A stretch of 64,000 bases of DNA from contig NZ_FMYY01000016.1 in assembly GCF_900101595.1 (NCBI RefSeq), positions 80,901-144,900 of the forward strand, read 5' to 3'. The notes beneath the pieces are model-generated. The model was not told where the DNA came from and searched no databases. It saw only the letters and a program-made list of their open reading frames with translations. Numbering within the stretch: position 1 is the stretch's first letter; each line of letters begins with the position of its first letter. Source of the stretch: Paenibacillus sp. cl123 (GTDB taxonomy: Bacteria; Bacillota; Bacilli; Paenibacillales; NBRC-103111). A program made the translations under genes and the position numbers. Positions 8,500 through 17,051 of the stretch are shown piece by piece.

Positions 8500-9354
8500 C
8501 TAAAATGCGGGATAAGCGAATACCGCGATCGTCCCGGGCCCCGTATGTGTCCCGATGACTGAGCCGATCCGGGTGTAGCCGATGCTCTTGACCTGCAGCA
8601 AGGGCTTAAGCTGCGTCTCCAGCTCCCGCACATCCTCTTGGTTGTTCGTATAAGCGAGAATCAGATGAACCGGACGATCGCCGAAATCCTTCAGCAGCAT
8701 CTCGCTGATCCGGCCGATCGCTTTTTTGGTGCCTCTTACTTTATCGACGGAATATACTTGGCCTTCATCATGAATGGATAATATCGGCTTGATATTCAGC
8801 AGAGAGCCGACCAGCGCCGCCGCTTTGCCGATCCGGCCGCCCCGCTGCAAATATTCCAGCGTATCGACCAGGAAATAAATCCGGGTGCCGGCACGCAGCT
8901 TCTCGATCAACTCGAGGATTTCTTCCTTGCTTTTGCCCGCCTTGGCTGCTTGGGCCGCAGCGACCGCAAGCAGCCCGAAGCCGTAGGACGCCGACTTGGA
9001 GTCGTAGACCGTCACATCGGCCTTATCCTCCAGCATGGACATTGCCAGCTGAGCCGATTGGTAAGTGCCGCTCATCGCCGAGGACAGATGCAGAGAAATG
9101 ATAGGACCGTCGCCGGCTTCCGCCAGCCTCTGATACACCTCAAGAAATTCAGCGGGCGAAGGCTGCGACGTTGTCGGCGAAACCTTGGAGCCTGCAAGCC
9201 GGCTATAGAAAACGTCCGGGCTAATGTCCACCGCATCGCGAAAAGCTTCGGTGCCGAATAATACTTGAAGCGGCACCATCTCGATCCCGAGCTCCTTCCG
9301 AAGCTCTGCGGGAATGTCCGAAGTACTGTCCGTTACGATGCGTACTTGGCTCAT
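8500..9354 (-). CDS. DegV family fatty-acid-binding protein
   Basis: A 284-residue DegV protein. The family binds a fatty acid and, as FakB, presents it to the kinase FakA for phosphorylation. Signatures seen are the opening VRIVTDSTSDIPAEL, PTTSQPSPAEFLEVY, ISLHLSSAMSGTYQSA (lipid headgroup-binding Ser) and a C-terminal GTHTGPGTIAVF. Its position directly downstream of the fakA homologue supports a FakAB pair and makes FakB function likely. Strong AGGAGGGGG ribosome binding site close to the ATG. Confidence 0.92.
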   Translation of the reverse strand: MSQVRIVTDSTSDIPAELRKELGIEMVPLQVLFGTEAFRDAVDISPDVFYSRLAGSKVSPTTSQPSPAEFLEVYQRLAEAGDGPIISLHLSSAMSGTYQSAQLAMSMLEDKADVTVYDSKSASYGFGLLAVAAAQAAKAGKSKEEILELIEKLRAGTRIYFLVDTLEYLQRGGRIGKAAALVGSLLNIKPILSIHDEGQVYSVDKVRGTKKAIGRISEMLLKDFGDRPVHLILAYTNNQEDVRELETQLKPLLQVKSIGYTRIGSVIGTHTGPGTIAVFAYPAF

Positions 9355-9444
9355 AGGCCCCCTCCTGTTCGATTCATATTGATATAAAGCGCGGCATTCC
9401 CCCGGACGAGCCGCAAGACTGACAGCCTCACGTCCCGCCTGGCG

Positions 9445-11247
9445 CTACTCTGCCGAAATAATGTAATAGTAAAGCGGCTGTCCGCCGTCATGCACTTCCA
9501 CCTCGACATCCGGGTGGGCTTCCTGCACATAGCTCTCGAGCAGCCCGGTGACCTCTTCTTCAGCATCCGTGCCGGCGTATAAGGTCAAAATCTCCGCCCC
9601 GTCTGCAAGCAGACTGTCGATAAGCCTGCTGCACGAAGTGATCAGGTCGGGATCGGATGCTACGATCCTGCCGTTATGAATGCCGATATAATCGCCCTGC
9701 TTAATAGCTATGCCGTCCATCTGCGTGTCGCGGACCGCATACGTAACCTGTCCAGCCTGCACCTGTCCGATTGCCCGCCCCATGGCTGCCGTGTTATCCT
9801 CCGGAGTCTCCGTCTCCTGGAAGGCAATGACGGCCGCTATGCCTTGAGGAATCGACTTGCTTGGAATGACGATCAGCGATTTGTCCTCGATCAGCTGAGA
9901 CGCCTGCTGTGCGGCCATAATAATGTTCGAGTTGTTAGGCAGCACAAATACCGTTTGCGCTTCCACCTCCGATACCGCCTTAACGATATCCTCGGTGCTC
10001 GGGTTCATCGTCTGTCCGCCGTGCAGCACCTTGTCGACCCCGAGACTGGCAAATATGCCACTCAGCCCGTCGCCGACCGAAACAGCTACGAATCCGTAAG
10101 GCTTCAGCCCGCTACCGGCAGCCGCTTCAGGCTCCGAATCAGCCGAGGAAACAACCTCCTCCGCTTGAGCAGCACCGGTCTGGACGTCTGCATGGGACTC
10201 CGACTCCAGAATATGCGTATGCTGGTCCCGCATGTTCTCGATTTTGATCCGGCTGAGCTCTCCGTACTGCTGGGCATGAGTCATGACCGTTCCCGGATAT
10301 TCCGCATGGATATGCACCTTCACGATATCGTCGTCGGCAACGACAAGCAGAGAATCGCCGTAGGCGGACAGCTCGTCGCGGAATCGGCTCTCTTCGAACG
10401 TCTGGGAACCAGGCCGGGCTTTATCGAGCCGTACCATAAATTCGGTGCAATAACCGAATTCGATGTCCTCCGTCGCCATATGCGCCTGGGCGCTTCTCGG
10501 TTCAGCCCGCACGCCGGCGCCAACCGCCGGCTTCACGGCTTCCGCGAGGTCGTCCAGCGGCTGCACCGCTCCGAATGCCACATAAGGCATATCCGCAGGC
10601 TCCTCGATCTCCCGTTCCGATTCCAGCACCGCCAAAAAGCCTTCATAGATCAGCTGCAGGCCTTGTCCGCCTGAATCGACAACGCCGACCTGCTTGAGCA
10701 CCGGCAGCAGCTCAGGGGTATGATCGAGCGCCTCCTGCCCGCTGCGGACCAGCTCAGCCATGACGGCCGCAATGTCCGTCTGCCGCTTGGCTGCCGCTAC
10801 CGCATGCCTCGCCGCTTCCTTGGCTACAGTGAGGATCGTCCCTTCCACCGGCTTGACGACCGCCTTGTAAGCCATGTCCACGCCATTCTGGAACGCGGCC
10901 GCCACCGCTTGCGAGCTTGCCTTCTCTTGATCGGCCACCGCCTTGGAGAAGCCGCGGAACAGCTGCGACAGGATTACGCCCGAATTGCCCCGCGCGCCCA
11001 TCAGCAGCCCCTTGGCCAGCGTCTCGGCGGCCTTCCCCAGATGGGCGGTAGGCTTGCGCCGCAGCTCCTCGACGCCAGAGGTCAGCGTCAGATTCATATT
11101 CGTGCCTGTATCTCCATCCGGAACCGGAAAAACGTTAAGCGCATTGACCCGGTCGACATTCGTCCTGAGCCGGAGTGCTCCTTCCTCCACCATGCGGATA
11201 AAATCCGTTCCGTCTAATTCAATGAAGCGCTTACTCAAAAAGACCAT
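9445..11247 (-). CDS. fakA: Fatty acid kinase subunit FakA (DAK2-domain protein, YloV)
   Basis: Kinase that phosphorylates fatty acids held by DegV/FakB proteins, feeding exogenous acyl chains into phospholipid synthesis. The 600-residue length is somewhat above the usual 550, with the extra in a variable, acidic linker around residues 340-380 (Ser/Glu/Ala-rich). N-terminal DAK2 domain has NALNVFPVPDGDTGTNMNLT with the metal-binding aspartates, plus LLMGARGNSGVILSQ. A C-terminal DegV-like half contains VFVLPNNSNIIMAA and ends in DGGQPLYYYIISAE. Neighbours are yloU (Asp23) upstream and a DegV gene downstream, the conserved Bacillales order. Confidence 0.93.
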   Translation of the reverse strand: MVFLSKRFIELDGTDFIRMVEEGALRLRTNVDRVNALNVFPVPDGDTGTNMNLTLTSGVEELRRKPTAHLGKAAETLAKGLLMGARGNSGVILSQLFRGFSKAVADQEKASSQAVAAAFQNGVDMAYKAVVKPVEGTILTVAKEAARHAVAAAKRQTDIAAVMAELVRSGQEALDHTPELLPVLKQVGVVDSGGQGLQLIYEGFLAVLESEREIEEPADMPYVAFGAVQPLDDLAEAVKPAVGAGVRAEPRSAQAHMATEDIEFGYCTEFMVRLDKARPGSQTFEESRFRDELSAYGDSLLVVADDDIVKVHIHAEYPGTVMTHAQQYGELSRIKIENMRDQHTHILESESHADVQTGAAQAEEVVSSADSEPEAAAGSGLKPYGFVAVSVGDGLSGIFASLGVDKVLHGGQTMNPSTEDIVKAVSEVEAQTVFVLPNNSNIIMAAQQASQLIEDKSLIVIPSKSIPQGIAAVIAFQETETPEDNTAAMGRAIGQVQAGQVTYAVRDTQMDGIAIKQGDYIGIHNGRIVASDPDLITSCSRLIDSLLADGAEILTLYAGTDAEEEVTGLLESYVQEAHPDVEVEVHDGGQPLYYYIISAE

Positions 11248-11308
11248 TCCCCTTCCTGCTGATCCCTATCGCGCCGGCCATGCCGGTCACCGTGCTGCCT
11301 AAGTAGTC

Positions 11309-11671
11309 TTATTGTGCAATACGTACGCCTTGAACAAAGATGTTGACAACTTCCACGTTAAGTCCCGCTACCTCGCGCAGCATATATTTGACCTTGGTCT
11401 GCACATTATGTGCGACTACGGATATTTTCGTACCGTAGCTGACGACAATATAGAGATCGATAGCCAGAATGCCGCTATCGTCGCGGTGAACCTCGACGCC
11501 CCTGCTCAGGTTGTCCCTGCGCAGCAGCTCCGCAATCCCATCCTTAAACTGGTTGCGCGAAGCCATCCCGACCAGGCCGTAGCAATCCAGCGCGGCAGAG
11601 CCTGCCAGGACGGAGACCACGTCGTCGGTCACGTAAATTTTGCCGTATGGTGAAGCCAGTTCAATAGCCAT
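11309..11671 (-). CDS. yloU: Asp23/Gls24 family envelope stress protein (YloU)
   Basis: A 120-residue Asp23-family protein of the type always found before yloV/fakA. It has the family core GKIYVTDDVVSVLAGSAALDCYGL, then GVEVHRDDSGILAIDLYIVVSYG and a C-terminal VNIFVQGVRI. Asp23 proteins in staphylococci sit at the membrane and affect envelope stress; the role of YloU is not settled. Start at 11671 has AAGGAG upstream; the longer reading frame to 11716 lacks a site. Probably co-transcribed with fakA (gap 61 bases). A second paralogue is at 50194-50589. Confidence 0.88.
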   Translation of the reverse strand: MAIELASPYGKIYVTDDVVSVLAGSAALDCYGLVGMASRNQFKDGIAELLRRDNLSRGVEVHRDDSGILAIDLYIVVSYGTKISVVAHNVQTKVKYMLREVAGLNVEVVNIFVQGVRIAQ

Positions 11672-11885
11672 CCGCAGAACTCTCCTTTTAATTGAAATAC
11701 GATGGGCTATATGCAAAAATCAGTCGTCTGCCAGGACGCTTGGACGGCTCGCCGGCCGCGCCATGCGATTCCGAGCGCAGAACAAGCCCGCCCTGCAGGC
11801 TGCAGCTTTGTTCCATTGTACTATAATCGCAACAAGAAATAAACAAACAAGCGGGGAAAAGCGGCAAGATTCCCCACCGCCCGCG

Positions 11886-11914
11886 TTGACGGCCCAATCG
11901 CTCTATGCTATGAT
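11886..11914 (+). promoter_or_regulatory. Sigma-A promoter of rpmB
   Basis: TTGACG (11886-11891), 17-base spacer, TATGAT (11909-11914), with an extended -10 TGC just before it. It lies 46 bases upstream of the rpmB start, which has an AAGGAGGTG ribosome binding site. Confidence 0.75.
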
Positions 11915-11960
11915 GTTTAAGTATGTTTATGAGTGCGCATGTTGTAAGGAGGTGTAATCG

Positions 11961-12149
11961 ATGTCCCGTAAATGTTTTATCACAGGTAAAAGTCCTAGCA
12001 CCGGTAACCATGTTTCCCATGCTAACAACAAAGCGAAACGCACCTGGGGAGTCAACGTCCAGAAGGTCCGTATTCTGGTGGACGGCAAGCCTAAGCGTGT
12101 TTGGGTAAGCACCAAAGCTTTGAAATCCGGTAAAGTTACCCGTGTGTAA
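11961..12149 (+). CDS. rpmB: 50S ribosomal protein L28
   Basis: L28 of the large ribosomal subunit, 62 residues, normal length. Recognised from [20 protein letters not shown] and the basic middle [14 protein letters not shown]. In this copy there is a single N-terminal Cys (CFITG) and no CxxC zinc pair. Transcribed alone on the plus strand, divergent from the yloU-fakA unit, as in other Bacillales. Strong own promoter and terminator mark it as monocistronic. Confidence 0.97.
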   Translation: MSRKCFITGKSPSTGNHVSHANNKAKRTWGVNVQKVRILVDGKPKRVWVSTKALKSGKVTRV

Positions 12150-12165
12150 CTTCCTGCCTGCAGAC

Positions 12166-12196
12166 AAAAAGCACCTGTTCCAGGTGCTTTTTTTGT
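12166..12196 (+). terminator. Terminator of rpmB
   Basis: Stem AAAAAGCACCTG / CAGGTGCTTTTT with a TTC loop and a run of seven T residues, 17 bases after the rpmB stop. It is symmetrical enough that it could also work on the minus strand. Confidence 0.92.
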
Positions 12197-12347
12197 TGGC
12201 CTCCGGCCCTCCGGGGCGTGGAAGGGAAGGCGGGCTGGAAGTGTTGAGCGCCGCAGGGCTTTTGGCCCAATCTTCTTAGGATGACATGTGGAAGATGCTT
12301 TAGACCGCTTCTGGTTCCCGGCTCCCCGCTCGTGTTGTGCCGGACCT

Positions 12348-12428
12348 CTAGTTTTTGCTGAATGTGTTCAGTACGGCCTTCACGAATCCACCTAAAAACT
12401 TCGGAAGCTTGATTGTGTAAAATTTCAT
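12348..12428 (-). CDS. spoVM: Stage V sporulation protein SpoVM (26 residues)
   Basis: Small amphipathic peptide that recognises the curved outer forespore membrane and anchors the SpoIVA coat basement layer. The 26 codons give a peptide opening MKFYTIKLPKFLGGFVKAVL and ending NTFSKN, closely matching the B. subtilis protein, which is also 26 residues and shares MKFYTIKLPKFLGG. Pro9, needed for curvature sensing in B. subtilis, is present. The ATG has AGGAGGG six bases upstream. It lies between rpmB and rpe as in Bacillus. No gene is co-directional downstream before rpmB's convergent terminator region. Confidence 0.95.
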   Translation of the reverse strand: MKFYTIKLPKFLGGFVKAVLNTFSKN

Positions 12429-12837
12429 TGCGCACCCTCCTTCCAAGCTTTGCTTGCAAAGCCACTTCGCCAGCAGGTCCATCCGGGCTTCGCTTCGTCA
12501 ACTCTTTCCTCCGCTGTGCTCTGTCTCTAGCAGGGCCGGATGGCGGAGTCCTTCCCTTCCGCTCCGCAGCCGCCTTGCCGCCTGTACGGGCACTGCCCGC
12601 ACCATCGTCTCCTCAGAAGTATATTCCGCCTGCGGCCAAAACGTGACTTGAATCCTCTGCCGGCCGCCAGTTTTTGAGAGACGTCCGGCTTTCCGGCGTC
12701 CGGGCTCGTTTGTCTTCCCCCGCGGTACACACGGTACAACACGCTACACACAAGGATAAACGCCTCGCGGCGCCTTTGGAAACCGTGTGTTGGCCGGGAA
12801 ATTGAAACAATCTCCGGAGCTTATACTTTCTGAAATT
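12429..12837 (-). other. Long non-coding leader region upstream of spoVM
   Basis: About 400 bases without a convincing gene. Possible open frames here lack ribosome binding sites and resemble nothing I know. It contains a GCTTTG/CAAAGC hairpin (about 12447-12460) just upstream of the spoVM ribosome binding site, a candidate sporulation promoter (listed separately), and several GC-rich short inverted repeats. Confidence 0.5.
12618..12647 (-). promoter_or_regulatory. Candidate sigma-E promoter for spoVM
   Basis: On the minus strand GTCACGTT (12640-12647), a 14-base spacer, then AATATACT (12618-12625). This approximates the Bacillus sigma-E consensus (GTCATATT, about 14 bases, CATACACT), with 6 of 8 matches in the -10 box. 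spoVM is sigma-E controlled in B. subtilis. It would give a leader of about 180 bases. Tentative. Confidence 0.4.
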
Positions 12838-12861
12838 GCAAAAAAGGCTACAAAAGCCTTT
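12838..12861 (-). terminator. Terminator ending the coaBC-to-rpe operon
   Basis: Perfect 7-bp stem AAAGGCT (12843-12849) / AGCCTTT (12855-12861), followed on the minus strand by further T residues. It is 87 bases past the stop of the 12948-13199 gene and separates the housekeeping operon from spoVM. Confidence 0.75.
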
Positions 12862-12947
12862 AACTTTTGTAACCATGTTATGCCGCCTTACGGCCGTTTA
12901 TGCTCTTTTTTGTCCTAGCCGGCTGATCCGAATGAACACCCGGGCCT

Positions 12948-13199
12948 CTATGCTTCCGGCAGAGGCAGCTGAGTGAACTGGTAGACGGCGTAGAAAAAGG
13001 TGTATATAAAATAGAAGACAATCGACGTACACACAAATCCGATACGCATGCCGCGGGAATCGTTGCGGGTGAAAAACTGATAGCCGATATACAGCGCCCC
13101 CAGCGAGAACACATATTTCAACATGTCATTCCAGATGGAGAACACGAAAATCAGGCCGCCGCATAACATGCCGAATAAAATAACTTTCCATACACGCAT
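12948..13199 (-). CDS. Small conserved-looking membrane protein after rpe
   Basis: An 83-residue protein that is almost entirely hydrophobic: about three membrane segments (residues 4-24, 27-43 and 52-72) separated by a short basic loop (FFTRNDSRGMRIG). No enzymatic residues stand out. It begins nine bases after rpe and is the last gene before a terminator, so it is surely in the rpe operon. I recall a protein of this type at the same locus in other Paenibacillus, but its function is unknown. Confidence 0.7.
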   Translation of the reverse strand: MRVWKVILFGMLCGGLIFVFSIWNDMLKYVFSLGALYIGYQFFTRNDSRGMRIGFVCTSIVFYFIYTFFYAVYQFTQLPLPEA

Positions 13200-13208
13200 C
13201 TGCTCGAA

Positions 13209-13868
13209 TCAGCTTCCTTCCCCGCGAATCGCCCGAATAGCCGCCGCGCGATCCGGCTGTCCGAATATCGCGTTGCCCGCTACCAGCACATTCGCTCCCG
13301 CTTCAATAACCTGCCGGGCCGTAACCGGGTTAATACCCCCGTCCACTTCAATATCGACATGGGACAATCCTCTGCCGTCCAGCAGCCGGCGCAGCTCGGC
13401 TATTTTGCCAAGCATGCTCGTAATAAAGCTCTGTCCGCCGAACCCCGGATTGACCGTCATGACAAGCACCAGATCCAGCAGCTCCAGCGGCGCATAGGCA
13501 ATAGACGATAACGGGGTAGCCGGATTCAGCACGACCCCCGCCTTTACGCCCGCTTCCTTGATGCCATGCAGCGTCCGGTCCAGATGCACGCAAGCTTCTG
13601 CATGGACGGAGATAAGGTCGGCTCCCGCGCGTGCGAAAGCCGGTATGTAACGGTCAGGCTGCTCGATCATCAGATGAACGTCCAGCGGCAGCTGCGTCTT
13701 GGGACGCAGCGCCTCCACCACAAGAGGTCCGATTGTCATATTGGGAACGAAATGGCCGTCCATCACATCGACATGAAGCCAATCGGCCCCGCCGCGCTCC
13801 ACATCGGCGACCTCCTCGCCGAGTCTCGCGAAATCCGCGGATAATATAGATGGCGCAATGCGCAGCAT
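13209..13868 (-). CDS. rpe: Ribulose-phosphate 3-epimerase
   Basis: Pentose-phosphate pathway enzyme interconverting ribulose 5-phosphate and xylulose 5-phosphate. Normal length (219 residues). TIM-barrel signatures: [16 protein letters not shown] at the start, [17 protein letters not shown] (metal and catalytic Asp, His), [29 protein letters not shown] and [11 protein letters not shown] with the second catalytic Asp, then [10 protein letters not shown] for phosphate binding. Two bases separate it from rsgA, which precedes it in the same operon. Confidence 0.97.
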   Translation of the reverse strand: MLRIAPSILSADFARLGEEVADVERGGADWLHVDVMDGHFVPNMTIGPLVVEALRPKTQLPLDVHLMIEQPDRYIPAFARAGADLISVHAEACVHLDRTLHGIKEAGVKAGVVLNPATPLSSIAYAPLELLDLVLVMTVNPGFGGQSFITSMLGKIAELRRLLDGRGLSHVDIEVDGGINPVTARQVIEAGANVLVAGNAIFGQPDRAAAIRAIRGEGS

Positions 13869-13870
13869 CG

Positions 13871-14806
13871 CTAATACCTCCTCTTCTGCTCTCGAATTTC
13901 CTCGAGAAATTGATTGTAGCTGGAATAGCGCGAAGCGGCGATCAGCCCCTTCTCCTGCGCCTCCTGTACCCGGCAGCCTGGCTCATGCAGATGCAGGCAG
14001 CCGCGGAAGCGGCATTCCGCCGCATAAGGGGCAAATTCGCGGAAGCAGGCTCCGAGCCCTTCGGCGTCGACCTGCAGAAAATCCAGCTGGCTGAAGCCCG
14101 GCGTATCCGCCACGATGCCGCCTCCAGGCAGACGGAGCAGCTCCACATGCCGGGTCGTATGTTTCCCGCGGCCCAGCTTCATGCTGATCTCGTTGGTCTC
14201 CAGCTCGAGCCCCGGGATCATCGCATTCAGCAGCGACGACTTGCCTACGCCGGATTGGCCCGCGAATACGCTGATGCGGCCGGCCAGGCGATCCAGCACC
14301 TGATCGACGCCAAGCCCTTCCTTCGCGCTTGTCAGGATTACTGTATAGCCAATCGATTCGTAAAGGCGCACAGCCCGGTCCAAATCGTCGGCGCTGGCAT
14401 CCTTCTCCTCCTGCCCCATACCTTGCTCCGCCTCCGGCGAAGACCACAGATCGCGTTTGGTCAGGCAAATAATCGTGTCCAGGCCTGCGCTTTCGGTATG
14501 TACGAGAAACTTGTCCAGCAGCGGCAGGTTCAACGCCGGCTCATTGATCGAGAAGACGAGAACAACCTGGTCCACGTTCGCGATCGGAGGACGGATCAGC
14601 TCCGAGGTGCGGGGATAAATCTCCGTCACCGTCCCCTCTCCGTTATCCGTCAATTCATACCCGACGCGGTCCCCGACTAGCGGGGACACGCCGCGTTTCT
14701 TAAATACGCCCCGGGCCCGGCATTGAATCGACTCCAGCTCGCCGGTGTGCTCCGGAAGCACATAATAATAACCGCTCAACGCCTTGACGATCAGTCCGAT
14801 TGCCAT
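13871..14806 (-). CDS. rsgA: Ribosome small subunit-dependent GTPase RsgA
   Basis: Circularly permuted GTPase that checks late 30S subunit assembly. The OB-fold N-terminus ([15 protein letters not shown]) precedes permuted G motifs: G4 (CLTKRDL), G1 ([16 protein letters not shown]) and G3 (DTPGFSQL). The zinc-binding module C-x6-C with [14 protein letters not shown] follows. Length 311 residues is normal. The ATG overlaps the prkC stop by one base (TAATG), so translation is coupled with the kinase. In Bacillus RsgA is a PrkC substrate, which suits this arrangement. Confidence 0.96.
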   Translation of the reverse strand: MAIGLIVKALSGYYYVLPEHTGELESIQCRARGVFKKRGVSPLVGDRVGYELTDNGEGTVTEIYPRTSELIRPPIANVDQVVLVFSINEPALNLPLLDKFLVHTESAGLDTIICLTKRDLWSSPEAEQGMGQEEKDASADDLDRAVRLYESIGYTVILTSAKEGLGVDQVLDRLAGRISVFAGQSGVGKSSLLNAMIPGLELETNEISMKLGRGKHTTRHVELLRLPGGGIVADTPGFSQLDFLQVDAEGLGACFREFAPYAAECRFRGCLHLHEPGCRVQEAQEKGLIAASRYSSYNQFLEEIREQKRRY

Positions 14807-17043
14807 TATGGATTCGCGCCTCCCGTTGCCGTATTCGCTCCCGCCCGGCCCGCCGGAGCGTTGGCGCCCCCGGCAGGAGGAGCCGTTGCTCCGCTTGTTC
14901 CGCTGGTTCCGTTAGCTGCACTTGTTCCACCCGTTCCGCCGCCGGCTGGAGGGTTCGCTCCCGAACCGGAACCGGAGCCACCGCCTTCACCAGGCGCCGT
15001 TCCCGTTCCGGTTCCCCCTGTCCCCGTGTTCGGCGTTCCGGTGCCCGGCGTGACGGGCTTCCCGCTTTTCTGAGCCAAATAATCCGTATAGGTCACCGTT
15101 GTCAGATCCGCCGTCGTGTTATCGACCTTCACCTGGATGACGGCGTTTTTATCCGGAGAAACGATAAGCTTCACCTGCAGCATTTCCGTTGTTGTCACAT
15201 TGCTTAGCGTCTGATATTCAAATGGCGTGTCGTTGGCGGCATCCGTAAGCAAAATTTTGATGGTGGACGGATGTCCTTCCCGGGCCGGCTTGAGCGGGAT
15301 ATTCACCGACATCGGTCCCGCCTCCGGAGGAAGTCCCGAGCTGACCGTAATGGAAATCTCCGTTCCCGGCGCCACGTCGTCATTTGGCTCGAACGGGAAC
15401 TGCTTAATCACTTTTCCTTTGGACTGCTTGTAGTTCGCTTCCTGGGTGACGCCGTCCTTGGCCAGCTTCAAGCCGCTGACCAGAATCATGTTTTTCGCTT
15501 CGTTCTCCGTTTTGCCGATGAGGTTAGGCATCTTCACCTTTTCCCTGCCCTGCGATACGGTCAGCTTCACCATCACCGCCGACGGGTCGGCGAACTCGGT
15601 TGCGGCCGCAGGGAACTGGCCTACGACGGTGTCCACCTCGGCATCCATGAATTTCGGCTCGACGACGATGTTGTTGTCCGGGATGCCCAGCGCGACGAGC
15701 TGAGCCTTGGCGTCGGCGACCTTGAGCTTGTTCAGCTCGGGGATCTTCAGCTTATCGGGGCCTTGGCTGACCGTCAGCTTCACCTTGGAGCCTACGGTAA
15801 CCTTCATCTTCTCCGGGCTTTGCCTGAACACCGTGTCCTTGGGCGAGTTTTTCTCGTCCTTGGCATACTCGAACTCCGGCTCCAGCCCGGCGTCAATCAG
15901 CTCCTGCTGCGCCTGCACGAGCATCTTGCCGACGACAGGCGGAACCTCGACAGTCTGGACCGCGACCCGATTCTTGACCTCTCCGACGGCATACCACATA
16001 CCGCCGAGCAGCCCCAGCATCACGATCACGATAATCAGCGGCTTCACCCAGCGATTCTTCCGCCGCGGCTCCTCTTCCTCCTCCGGTTCATCGTCATCCG
16101 CTCCGGGACCCGGCGGCACCCGGACCGGCTCATAGCTGCCCGGCCTCAAGGCCGGCATGACGCGCGTCCGCTCCTCGTCCAGCTCATCGTCGTCGAGGAA
16201 GCTTGTCTTCGGCTCGTTGCGCCGGTGCGGCAGCAGGCAGGTCTCCAGATCGGCCAGCATGTCGATGGCTGAGCGGTATCTTTCCGTCGTGCTTTTGCGC
16301 ATCGCGCGCAGGATGACATTCTCCACGCTCTGCGGGATAAGCGGATTGACCTTGCGCGGTTCCTCCACATCCTCCTGCAGATGCTTAAGCGCCACGCTGA
16401 TCGGACTTTCGCCCAGGAAAGGGAGCCGTCCCGTCAGCATCTGGTACATCACGATCCCGAGCGAATACAGGTCAGACTGCTCGCCGGTCGGCGTTCCTTT
16501 TGCATGCTCCGGGGAGAAATAATGAACCGAGCCGACGACGGAGCCGGTCTGGGTAATCGTTGAGGAGGTAACGGCCCTGGCGATGCCGAAATCGGTTACC
16601 TTGACGCGTCCGTTTTTGCCGATCAGAATATTGTGGGGCTTGATGTCGCGATGAATGATTTGATTATGATGGGCGTGGTCGAGCGCATCGCAAATCTGGC
16701 TGGCAACATGCACAGCCTCCTCCACCTGCAGAGGCGCTCTCGCTTTGATCAGATCATTAAGCGTGGTGCCCTCGATATATTCCATGACAATATAATGCAC
16801 ATCTTCTTCCTGACCGACATCATAGATGCTGACTACGTTCGGGTGGGATAAGGAAGCGGCTGCCTGAGCTTCCCGGCGAAAGCGCTGGATGAACTCCTCG
16901 TCGTGCACATACTGCTGACGAAGCACCTTGACGGCCACATGGCGGTGCAACAGCATATCCAGCCCTTTATACACGATAGCCATCCCGCCTCCGCCGACCC
17001 GCTCGAGAATTTCGTACCTTCCTCCTAGCTGTCTGCCGATCAT
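14806..17043 (-). CDS. prkC: Membrane Ser/Thr protein kinase PrkC with three PASTA domains and a low-complexity tail
   Basis: Eukaryotic-type kinase that senses cell-wall fragments and controls germination and envelope responses. Kinase domain about residues 10-270: GGGGMAIVYKG loop, VAVKVL Lys, HRDIKPHNIL catalytic loop, DFGIARA. A juxtamembrane acidic-basic region leads to one membrane helix (about 330-350, PLIIVIVMLGLLGGMWYAV). Outside are three PASTA repeats, then a further domain and a C-terminal tail of about 80 residues made nearly only of Gly, Thr, Ser, Ala and Pro. Bacillus PrkC has no such tail that I recall. Start chosen at the ATG at 17043 (GTGAGG six bases upstream; aligns with the Bacillus start); a GTG at 17055 overlapping the prpC stop is the alternative. 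Confidence 0.95.
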   Translation of the reverse strand: MIGRQLGGRYEILERVGGGGMAIVYKGLDMLLHRHVAVKVLRQQYVHDEEFIQRFRREAQAAASLSHPNVVSIYDVGQEEDVHYIVMEYIEGTTLNDLIKARAPLQVEEAVHVASQICDALDHAHHNQIIHRDIKPHNILIGKNGRVKVTDFGIARAVTSSTITQTGSVVGSVHYFSPEHAKGTPTGEQSDLYSLGIVMYQMLTGRLPFLGESPISVALKHLQEDVEEPRKVNPLIPQSVENVILRAMRKSTTERYRSAIDMLADLETCLLPHRRNEPKTSFLDDDELDEERTRVMPALRPGSYEPVRVPPGPGADDDEPEEEEEPRRKNRWVKPLIIVIVMLGLLGGMWYAVGEVKNRVAVQTVEVPPVVGKMLVQAQQELIDAGLEPEFEYAKDEKNSPKDTVFRQSPEKMKVTVGSKVKLTVSQGPDKLKIPELNKLKVADAKAQLVALGIPDNNIVVEPKFMDAEVDTVVGQFPAAATEFADPSAVMVKLTVSQGREKVKMPNLIGKTENEAKNMILVSGLKLAKDGVTQEANYKQSKGKVIKQFPFEPNDDVAPGTEISITVSSGLPPEAGPMSVNIPLKPAREGHPSTIKILLTDAANDTPFEYQTLSNVTTTEMLQVKLIVSPDKNAVIQVKVDNTTADLTTVTYTDYLAQKSGKPVTPGTGTPNTGTGGTGTGTAPGEGGGSGSGSGANPPAGGGTGGTSAANGTSGTSGATAPPAGGANAPAGRAGANTATGGANP

Positions 17044-17051
17044 TCCAGTCC

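Noticed and set aside
12613..12876. 87-codon minus-strand frame upstream of spoVM
   Set aside because: No ribosome binding site, no resemblance to known proteins, and it spans the terminator at 12838-12861 and the candidate spoVM promoter.
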